DNA of 14,621 nt, from positions 1 through 14,621 of the forward strand of contig JAQVUQ010000020.1 of assembly GCA_028699365.1 (NCBI GenBank), written 5' to 3'. Each line of letters begins with the position of its first letter. The stretch's first letter is position 1. The stretch is from a bacterium (GTDB taxonomy: Bacteria > UBP13 > UBA5359). The notes under the pieces are model-generated. The model made no database searches, was not told the DNA's origin, and worked only from the letters and a program-made list of their open reading frames with translations. Of the stretch, positions 7,921 to 13,705 are shown in pieces. A program made the translations under genes and the position numbers.

Positions 7921-8293
7921 TATCGACACCTCCAAGAGTCAGCGCCTGGGCTACGGCGTACAGCCTGGAATGGGACAGAGAGAGCTTGACCTCTGAAACA
8001 TTCAACCCGGCGGCCACAGCCTCAGCCCTGCCGTGCAATCTCACCTGCGGCTTGCCGCCCTCCATGCCGAGGATCTCCACCTCCTGCCAGGAGAAGCTGC
8101 GCCCAAGAGACTTGGCTACTGCCTCCTTGGCGGCAAATCTGGCTGCCAGATGCTGCCAGGGAGAACTTCTTTTAAAAGCGTAATCCTTCTCTGCCGCCGT
8201 AAAGACCCGCGCTATGAACGAGGGTCTCTTCCGGCAGGCAACCTTGATACGTTCTATCTCTATTATATCTACCCCGATACCGATGATATGCAA
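7880..8293 (-). CDS. acpS: Holo-[acyl-carrier-protein] synthase
   Basis: The enzyme transfers 4'-phosphopantetheine from CoA to acyl carrier protein, which fatty acid synthesis requires. It is 137 residues, slightly longer than the common 120-130. MHIIGIGVDIIEIERIK carries the magnesium-binding Asp of GVDI. FTAAEKDYAF and LAARFAAKEAVAKSLG carry the second signature, including the conserved KEA. The product is a small cytoplasmic trimer in known relatives. The ATG at 8293 has GGGAG about eleven bases upstream, a weaker spacing than its neighbours. It lies 68 bases after glmM, and its end overlaps the start of nnr. An acpS-nnr pair is a common bacterial arrangement. Confidence 0.95.
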   Translation of the reverse strand: MHIIGIGVDIIEIERIKVACRKRPSFIARVFTAAEKDYAFKRSSPWQHLAARFAAKEAVAKSLGRSFSWQEVEILGMEGGKPQVRLHGRAEAVAAGLNVSEVKLSLSHSRLYAVAQALTLGGVDIESSPIGGDAQHR

Positions 8294-8361
8294 ACCGAAA
8301 CTCCCATCAGCATTTCAACTGTTTAGCTCATTAGACGTTTAGTAGTATTTCAGCTAAGCGG

Positions 8362-9747
8362 CTATGAACAGTTCTTTATGATGTCAGCCAGTTCCTCTGC
8401 CATGGACTCGACGCGAGCCTTGTCCGGGCCCTCTACCATTACCCGGATCTTGTTCTCGGTGCCCGACGGCCTGATGTACAGGCGTCCGTCCTGCCCCAGT
8501 TCTTCCTGAACGCGAGTCATGGCCGCCTGAACCCCGGCATCGCCCTGCCAGGCATCCTTATCTTCCACCGTTATGGAGAGAAGCACCTGTGGATACCGCT
8601 CAAAACCGAACTTCAAGGCGGATAGAGGCTTACCGTGCAAACGCAGGCTTCTCAATATCGCCAGAGCCGCCGCCGCTCCGTCTCCAGTGGTGTTGTAACA
8701 GTTGATGATCATATGTCCGGACTGCTCCCCACCCAGGACTATGTCACGGCGCAGCATCTCCTCCAGAACATTGCGATCCCCCACATCGGTCCTGACAACG
8801 GAGATGGCGTGCCTTTCCAGAGCACGTTCCAGACCGAGATTGGACATGACCGTTACCACTACCGCATCGCCGCAAAGCTTGCCCTCCGCCTTGAGCTGCA
8901 GCGCCAGCATTCCCACCATATCATCGCCGTCAAGAAGATCACCTTTATCGTCAACGGCTATCAGCCTGTCGGCATCGCCGTCAAAGGCCAGCCCCAGATC
9001 GGCACCGCTTTCCAGCAAGGCCTGCCGCACCACCTGGGGATGAAGCGATCCACAACCTTCGTTGATATTAAGGCCATCCGGCTCACAATGGAGCGCCACC
9101 ACTTCCGCCCCCAGATCGGTAAGCAGATCCGGCATTATGGCACTGGCAGCACCGTTGGCACAGTCGATAACCACCTTCAGCCCGCGCAGGTCCCCGCCGG
9201 GAATAGTTTTGAGATAAGCGGTATAATCCTCAATGCCCTGCGTTGCCTGCCAGATTTTGCCTACATCCCGCCCCTGCGGCCGCGGTAAATCATCCGCACC
9301 GCTCAGTATCCCGTCCTCTATCCGCGCCTCAAGTTCCATAGGCAACTTGAGCCCCTGGCTGGAGAAAAACTTAATGCCGTTGTCTTCAAATGGATTATGT
9401 GAAGCAGAAATGACTATGCCGGCCGCTACAGGGGCACGGCTCACCAGCCAGGCCACCGCCGGCGTAGGCAGAACTCCCAGCAAATGCACATCGACGCCGA
9501 CCGAAGCGGCCCCCGCCGCCACCGCCGCCTCCAGCATATCACCCGAAAGGCGGGTATCCTTGCCGATCATGACGGCGGTGAAACCGTCGGCAGCCAGATG
9601 GTACGCGCCATAGCGCCCCAGCTTGAAGGCCAACTCGGGAGTCAGATGAACGTTGGCTTCCCCCCTGACACCGTCTGTTCCGAAGATGCGCCCTGCGGGC
9701 GCGGTTGCCAGTTGTTGGCTGTTGGTTGTTGGTTTTGGGCTTCCCAT
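8362..9747 (-). CDS. glmM: Phosphoglucosamine mutase
   Basis: The enzyme converts glucosamine 6-phosphate to glucosamine 1-phosphate for UDP-GlcNAc and peptidoglycan synthesis. Length is 461 residues. The core begins RIFGTDGVRGEAN (20-32). The phosphoserine loop is ISASHNP with S116. The metal loop is FDGDADRL and the C-terminal sugar-phosphate loop is RPSGTENKIRVMVEG. The first 19 residues (Met plus GSPKPTTNSQQLATAPAG) form an extra, low-complexity extension that most GlmM proteins lack. The start is nevertheless supported by GAGGAG seven bases before the ATG, and no start codon lies nearer the core. The gene follows cdaA by 54 bases, as in many Gram-positive bacteria, but without cdaR between them. 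Confidence 0.96.
   Translation of the reverse strand: MGSPKPTTNSQQLATAPAGRIFGTDGVRGEANVHLTPELAFKLGRYGAYHLAADGFTAVMIGKDTRLSGDMLEAAVAAGAASVGVDVHLLGVLPTPAVAWLVSRAPVAAGIVISASHNPFEDNGIKFFSSQGLKLPMELEARIEDGILSGADDLPRPQGRDVGKIWQATQGIEDYTAYLKTIPGGDLRGLKVVIDCANGAASAIMPDLLTDLGAEVVALHCEPDGLNINEGCGSLHPQVVRQALLESGADLGLAFDGDADRLIAVDDKGDLLDGDDMVGMLALQLKAEGKLCGDAVVVTVMSNLGLERALERHAISVVRTDVGDRNVLEEMLRRDIVLGGEQSGHMIINCYNTTGDGAAAALAILRSLRLHGKPLSALKFGFERYPQVLLSITVEDKDAWQGDAGVQAAMTRVQEELGQDGRLYIRPSGTENKIRVMVEGPDKARVESMAEELADIIKNCS
9688..9740. repeat. Palindrome and TTGG/GTTG-rich short repeats inside the 5' end of glmM
   Basis: GCGCCC-TGC-GGGCGC (9688-9702) is a perfect six-base inverted repeat. It is followed by iterations of GTTGCCA, GTTGTTGGC, TGTTGG and TTGTTGG up to about 9740. 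On the coding strand this gives CAACAACCAACAG-type sequence. It encodes the odd N-terminal residues of GlmM and looks like a dispersed or expanded simple repeat captured in the frame. Confidence 0.5.
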
Positions 9748-9801
9748 GTAATTTCTCCTCAGGAATGCGTTATTCGAGCGAAATCATCAGTTGATTTGTT
9801 G

Positions 9802-10623
9802 TCAATTGCTCCTTGCCTTGAATTTCAGGCTAATATCGTCTGTGGATAAGAGATGAAAGCTTTTTCGATAATCCCTGTAGTAATCTTTCAGTCTGGCTTC
9901 CAGGCTCTCCATGGTCAAACCGGTGGAAATCTTACCGTCTACGGCCATGGATATGCGTCCGGTCTCTTCCGATATGACAATGGCCAGCGCGTCGGTCTGC
10001 TCAGCGATGCCTACGGCGGCTCGATGCCTGGTTCCCATATACTGGGGCAGATCGCTCCTGTCTGACAGAGGGAGAAAACAACCGGACGCCAGCAGAACAT
10101 CTCCCCGCAGTATCACCGCCCCGTCATGCAGCGGCGTTTGCGGTTGAAAGATGGTCTCGATAATCTCCGGCGATATGCGGCACATCAACAGGGTTCCCGT
10201 CTCGACATACTCACCCAGGCCGCTGCCCCGTTCTATCACGATAATAGCGCCCTGCCGTCGTGCGGACAGATAGCCCGCCCCCTCGACAAGCGCTCTGACA
10301 ACCTCTTTGACGGCTTCATCCGATGTCAGGTGCGAATTGTTGTTCAGCGACCAGCCGCGTCCAAGCTGCTCCAGCGTCCGCCGCAATTCCGGATAAAACA
10401 CTATGGGCACAGCCACCATCAGCATGTAGGATAGCTTTTGCAGAATCCAGTTGGTGGCCACCAGATCCAGCCGGCGTGTAAGGTAGAGAGCGGCAAAAAC
10501 TACCGCCAGCCCCTTCAACAGTTGCACAGCCCTGGTGCCGCGTATAAGCCGCATGAGCATAAACAACGCCCATGCAATGATAATTGCATCGAGAATCCTG
10601 GAGATTATCACAGGCATATGCAT
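9802..10623 (-). CDS. cdaA: Diadenylate cyclase CdaA (membrane c-di-AMP synthase)
   Basis: The enzyme joins two ATP into the second messenger c-di-AMP, which controls potassium and osmolyte balance and wall homeostasis. The 273 residues contain N-terminal hydrophobic segments at about 5-25, 35-50 and 60-78, consistent with a membrane anchor, then the DAC domain. The catalytic motifs are intact: LHDGAVILRGD with D167-G168-A169, and GTRHRAAVG with R199-H200-R201. The ATG at 10623 has GGAAG seven bases upstream; a second ATG two codons later is possible. A promoter lies at 10665-10694. glmM follows directly. In Bacilli and Clostridia the order is usually cdaA-cdaR-glmM, and CdaR modulates CdaA; here cdaR is missing from the locus. 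Confidence 0.96.
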   Translation of the reverse strand: MHMPVIISRILDAIIIAWALFMLMRLIRGTRAVQLLKGLAVVFAALYLTRRLDLVATNWILQKLSYMLMVAVPIVFYPELRRTLEQLGRGWSLNNNSHLTSDEAVKEVVRALVEGAGYLSARRQGAIIVIERGSGLGEYVETGTLLMCRISPEIIETIFQPQTPLHDGAVILRGDVLLASGCFLPLSDRSDLPQYMGTRHRAAVGIAEQTDALAIVISEETGRISMAVDGKISTGLTMESLEARLKDYYRDYRKSFHLLSTDDISLKFKARSN

Positions 10624-10664
10624 CGGTGCGCTTCCACTACCCTTTCCGGAAACGATAATAGTTT

Positions 10665-10694
10665 ATTCTAACATGCCCGGGAAAGGGGGGTCAA
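10665..10694 (-). promoter_or_regulatory. Promoter of the cdaA-glmM-acpS-nnr-CBS run
   Basis: TTGACC (10694-10689), an 18-base spacer and TAGAAT (10670-10665) match the housekeeping promoter pattern on the minus strand. Transcription would start near 10658, giving a leader of about 35 bases before the cdaA ATG. The spacer is C-rich. No terminator is visible between the MFS gene stop at 10714 and this promoter. Confidence 0.7.
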
Positions 10695-10713
10695 TTTTGC
10701 CGAAGCCCACGCT

Positions 10714-11952
10714 TTAACCTGTTTCATACTGGTCGGGAGTTGAAACCGGCTTTCCGGCGTCTATCAGCACTTTGTTACCCGACATAAACAGGCTCTGTCC
10801 AAACAACAGCAAACCGGTCCCTATAAGCAAATATTCGATTTTAACGAAGTCGGCTACAGGTCCGAAGACAAGCATACCCATCGGCAGCATAACGCTTGAT
10901 ATCATCATTAGAACGCCGAATACCCGGCCCAGAAAATCCTCCTCCACCTTCTGCTGTAACAGAACCATTAACGGTGTATTAAACATCGGCATGGCAATTC
11001 CGGCCAATCCCATAAACAGCATATATATACCAAAAGCAGGAACAACTCCAAGCGCAAAGGTACAGACCGCAATAATAATGTTTGATAACGCCATTGTGCG
11101 AACCTTGTTCTTGAACCCGCCCCAGGAAGCCATGAGGATGCCGCCTGCCATCATACCGACAGAGAAGACGATTTCAATCGCCGTCAGGCGCCAGACATCG
11201 CTGCCGAAACTGCGCGTGACCTGCAGCGGTGTTAAAAACGCAACCGGTGCTACCAATATGCAGAACACCGCATTGAACAGACAGAAGGTCCTGACAAAAT
11301 CATGATTTTTGATGTAGATGAAGCCTTCTCGCATATCGCCGAAATAGCTGATTGTTTGCTTGACGGCAGCCTTGGCATGAACAGGCACACGCAGAAACAA
11401 AAGCAGTATCAAAATAGCCACGACCGCCGTAACAACATCTATAAAGAATATCGTTTCGATGGTGGCCATAGTCAGAAGAGCGCCACTAAGCAAAGGCGAC
11501 ACCAGCATAACCATCGATTGTATGCTTCCGTTTGTTGCGTTCACCTTAGTAAGCATGTCCTCCGGCACAAGCTGGGGTAGAAAGGCTCCTACCGCCGGCA
11601 TCTGGACCGCTGTTCCAAGCGCACGTATAGCGGATATTACAAAGAGCAGCCATAACGCGTCGTGTCCCATTAAAAAGAGTATGGCTAAAACAAGCGTCGA
11701 TATTGCTATCACGGCGTCAGCCAGAATAATGAGCGCTTTTCGGTTGTAACGATCGACCCATACCCCCGCAAACGGCGAAAGGAAAAAAGTAGGCAGGAAA
11801 CCGCAAACAATAGATATGGTCATCATTGTGCCGGACTGCGTTCTCAGCGTAATGTACCACATGATCGCATACTGAACCAACGACGAGCCGAATAGCGATA
11901 CCGTCTGGCTGAGCAGAAAGAGTATGGTGTTCTTCTTCCAATTGTTGTCCAT
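10714..11952 (-). CDS. MFS transporter, drug/macrolide-exporter-like
   Basis: This polytopic membrane protein has about 12 hydrophobic segments and 412 residues from the chosen start. The N-terminus NWKKNTILFLLSQTVSLFGS leads into the first helix, and the loop between helices 2 and 3 carries the MFS signature as FAGVWVDRYNRKALI. The architecture resembles the Firmicutes MefA/EntS-like exporters, so proton-driven export of a small molecule is likely; the substrate is unknown. The ATG at 11952 (MDNNWKK) is preceded by GGAAGAG at a long spacing. An in-frame TTG at 11997 would add 15 unlike residues and has no ribosome site. It has its own promoter at 12082-12110 and a structured leader. It looks more AT-rich than cdaA-glmM and may be acquired. 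Confidence 0.88.
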   Translation of the reverse strand: MDNNWKKNTILFLLSQTVSLFGSSLVQYAIMWYITLRTQSGTMMTISIVCGFLPTFFLSPFAGVWVDRYNRKALIILADAVIAISTLVLAILFLMGHDALWLLFVISAIRALGTAVQMPAVGAFLPQLVPEDMLTKVNATNGSIQSMVMLVSPLLSGALLTMATIETIFFIDVVTAVVAILILLLFLRVPVHAKAAVKQTISYFGDMREGFIYIKNHDFVRTFCLFNAVFCILVAPVAFLTPLQVTRSFGSDVWRLTAIEIVFSVGMMAGGILMASWGGFKNKVRTMALSNIIIAVCTFALGVVPAFGIYMLFMGLAGIAMPMFNTPLMVLLQQKVEEDFLGRVFGVLMMISSVMLPMGMLVFGPVADFVKIEYLLIGTGLLLFGQSLFMSGNKVLIDAGKPVSTPDQYETG

Positions 11953-11954
11953 AT

Positions 11955-11993
11955 TTAAAAACGCTCTTCCAGGTATATTTGCCTCTTTAACAT
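11955..11993 (-). CDS. Possible 12-codon leader peptide ahead of the MFS gene
   Basis: ATG at 11993 opens a short frame reading MLKRQIYLEERF and ending in TAA, two bases before the MFS ATG. It lies in a different frame from the transporter. Such short leader peptides control some ribosome-dependent antibiotic-resistance exporters by stalling. No convincing ribosome site precedes it, so translation is unproven and it may be chance. Confidence 0.25.
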   Translation of the reverse strand: MLKRQIYLEERF

Positions 11994-12004
11994 ACAAACA
12001 ACTA

Positions 12005-12054
12005 GAGCTGCATTAAGCAGCTCCAGAGCCTGTCGCCCGGCATAATAACGCCGG
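12005..12054 (-). promoter_or_regulatory. Two hairpins in the MFS gene leader
   Basis: In the transcribed leader, CCGGCG-TTATTA-TGCCGG (12054-12037; six pairs, one of them G-U) is followed by GAGCTGC-TTAAT-GCAGCTC (12023-12005; seven perfect pairs). Neither is followed by a T-tract, so they are not plain terminators. They lie between the promoter and the transporter start and could serve as an RNA switch, a processing site or part of an attenuator. Confidence 0.5.
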
Positions 12055-12081
12055 TTCGACATCGGTAACAACTAATATGTA

Positions 12082-12110
12082 GTAATATCATAGGGAAGCT
12101 GATTTGTCAA
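12082..12110 (-). promoter_or_regulatory. Promoter of the MFS transporter gene
   Basis: TTGACA (12110-12105), a 17-base spacer and TATTAC (12087-12082) lie on the minus strand. Transcription would start near 12075, giving a leader of about 120 bases before the MFS ATG at 11952. The -35 is perfect and the -10 matches four of six. Confidence 0.65.
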
Positions 12111-12153
12111 AACATCGCCCCCCCTAAACCACGCGATCACGTGTAAATTAGAG

Positions 12154-12207
12154 TTAAAAACAGGAGGAGTGTCAGGAGCTTATTCCCTGTCACGAGCCCC
12201 CCTTGTT
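12154..12207 (-). terminator. Strong intrinsic terminator after the TPR gene
   Basis: On the minus strand AACAAGGGGGG (12207-12197) pairs with CTCCTCCTGTT (12169-12159), with one mismatch and some G-U pairs. The inner GTGACAGG pairs with CCTGACAC with one mismatch, around a nine-base loop. A run of five T follows at once. The hairpin begins 27 bases after the TPR stop and separates that gene from the MFS promoter. Confidence 0.75.
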
Positions 12208-12233
12208 CTGTGAGCTATCAACAACTCCATCGT

Positions 12234-13322
12234 CTATTTTTTATCAGTTTCTGCTGACATCTTCTCTTTGACGGACTTTTCCGTCTCCTTCTTTTTCTCC
12301 TTATCTTCGATTGTTTTCTTGATTAAGCTAATATCCGGTTGGTTTACTTTTAACCATTTGCTATCCGGGTATTCTTTTGCTAATTTTTCATAATACATCA
12401 GTGCTTTCTCGTAATCACCCTTTACCTCGAAGTAGTAACGTCCTAACGTACTATATACCCCCTCCGTCAAATGCCAATCGGGATTAGGATAATCCTTAAT
12501 AACTTTCTCATATATAGGAATGGCTTTGTCGTAATTCCCCTTCCTGTAAAAATAGCCGGCTATAGTCAGGTAATAACTGCCGGCCCGCCTGCTGTTAGGA
12601 TCTTTATTTATCTCCTCCATAAGAGTATCGACATAAAGATCATCTTTGCCCTGGTTCATATAGATGCTTTGAATACCTGATTTAGCTAAATCAATGCTTT
12701 CCGCTTTAGGATATTTTTCTATATATCGTTTATATTCAACTACAGCCTGATCATAATTGTTCAGCTCAAAATGATATATTTGTGCCAGCATCCACTGTGC
12801 CCACATAGCGTGTTCATCCGTGGAGTATTTATCAATAATCTCCTTTAATACCGCTATAGCCCTTTCATATTTACCAAGCCTACGATAGCTACCCGCGATA
12901 GACGAATGTAACTGCGGGACTAAGCTGCAGTTCGGATAATCTGCTATAATAGCCTGATAACCTTCTAAAGCGGACTTATAGTATTCCTGATAAGGTCTAC
13001 CCTGAGATCTAGCAGAGAGGCCTTCCCGAACAAGTTCATTCATTTTAAACAGCCTTCTTAAAGGTTCAAATTTATAATCGGAGTGAGCTTCGACAAACTT
13101 AAGCTTCTTCCTGGCTTCAGCAGCCTCGCGAGAACCAGGGTAAGTATCTACTATCTCAGTACATAACTTTACGACTGTCCCTATATCGCCCGTTGCAACA
13201 GCCTCGTTTACATTTTTGAGCGCTATTTGAGCTGCTGTCTCATCGGCACCGATTTGCACGAGAAGTGCGGTAAATACCGCAGAAATAATTAAAAAACCAC
13301 TTAAAATTTTTACACTTTTCAT
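12234..13322 (-). CDS. Exported tetratricopeptide-repeat protein of unknown role
   Basis: The 362-residue protein starts with a signal sequence (lysines, hydrophobic core FLIISAVFTALLV, possible cleavage after A26). It lacks a lipobox Cys, so it is secreted or remains membrane-anchored. Several TPR units follow between about 60 and 320. Examples are IAGSYRRLGKYERAIAVLKE, YDQAVVEYKRYIEKYP, RKGNYDKAIPIYEKVIKDYP and KGDYEKALMYYEKLAKEYP. The pattern resembles BamD/YbgF-type scaffolds. The last 30 residues are a charged K/E tail. The start has AGGAGGAG just upstream. The gene is clearly AT-richer than its neighbours and is followed by a strong terminator. It follows a transposase remnant, so it may belong to an acquired segment. 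TPRs bind other proteins; no catalytic function is visible. Confidence 0.85.
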   Translation of the reverse strand: MKSVKILSGFLIISAVFTALLVQIGADETAAQIALKNVNEAVATGDIGTVVKLCTEIVDTYPGSREAAEARKKLKFVEAHSDYKFEPLRRLFKMNELVREGLSARSQGRPYQEYYKSALEGYQAIIADYPNCSLVPQLHSSIAGSYRRLGKYERAIAVLKEIIDKYSTDEHAMWAQWMLAQIYHFELNNYDQAVVEYKRYIEKYPKAESIDLAKSGIQSIYMNQGKDDLYVDTLMEEINKDPNSRRAGSYYLTIAGYFYRKGNYDKAIPIYEKVIKDYPNPDWHLTEGVYSTLGRYYFEVKGDYEKALMYYEKLAKEYPDSKWLKVNQPDISLIKKTIEDKEKKKETEKSVKEKMSAETDKK

Positions 13323-13394
13323 ATCGCTCCTCCTAACCCGGACAAGCCGGAACCAAAAGCTTTGCTGTTTTGCACAAGTTCGATTTGTAAGGAA

Positions 13395-13583
13395 CTAAAA
13401 AATATGATTGGTCGTCAGACAGTAACCGGATACTTCCAGCCCGTTCCTGGCAGCCTGACTCTTCAATAGAAGCAGGTATTGCCGATAGTCCGTCTCTTCA
13501 AGGAAGATGGGCTGACGGTTATTGCCTCGCTATGTTATATGATGCGGCACACCCGCTATTACTATACGCGCTATCCTTGGCAT
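13395..13583 (-). pseudogene. Remnant of REP-associated (IS200-like, Y1) transposase
   Basis: Reading the minus strand from ATG at 13583 gives MPRIARIVIAGVPHHIT, then an in-frame TAG (13532-13530). The same frame continues RGNNRQPIFLEETDYRQYL and, further on, GLEVSGYCLTTNHIF, before a second TAG at 13397-13395. This matches the N-terminal third of RAYT/Y1 transposases, whose usual text is HHITQRGNNRQ followed by GYCLMTNHVHLL. The first stop replaces the usual Gln (CAG to TAG). The HUH motif is broken where NHVH has become NHIF at a run of T. The rest of the roughly 200-residue protein, including the catalytic Tyr, is absent before the TPR gene. It is therefore an inactive fragment. The TPR gene starts about 70 bases downstream. 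Confidence 0.85.
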
Positions 13584-13620
13584 AACGTTAAGATACCATG
13601 AATAGGCTTATTTGTTCAAT

Positions 13621-13642
13621 AAATAGGTGACTGTCCCTATTT
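13621..13642. repeat. Short palindrome upstream of the transposase remnant (probable element end)
   Basis: AAATAGG-TGACTGTC-CCTATTT is a perfect seven-base inverted repeat with an eight-base loop. It lies 37 bases before the remnant's start codon. On the transposase strand it reads AAATAGGGACAGTCACC. From memory, a GGGACAGTCACC-like palindrome recurs beside genes of this transposase group, so I take it as a terminal or REP-like sequence. I cannot check for copies elsewhere. Confidence 0.5.
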
Positions 13643-13705
13643 TCATACTTATAATACGTTTGCCGTACGGATTTCGTTACAACAGAAAGAAAATACGTTA
13701 AAGGC

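Larger units (their letters stand above)
13323..13705. other. Intergenic stretch between argH and the TPR gene
   Basis: This 383-base gap has no intact gene. It holds the transposase remnant (13395-13583) and the palindrome (13621-13642). The remaining 13643-13705 is AT-rich and shows no terminator for argH. The stretch 13323-13394 contains the TPR gene's ribosome site and no clear promoter. Confidence 0.7.

Noticed and set aside
8294-8361. TTAGCT/AGCTAA inverted repeat and two GTTTAG copies between glmM and acpS
   Set aside because: The arms are only six bases with a long loop and no T-tract, so this could easily be chance.
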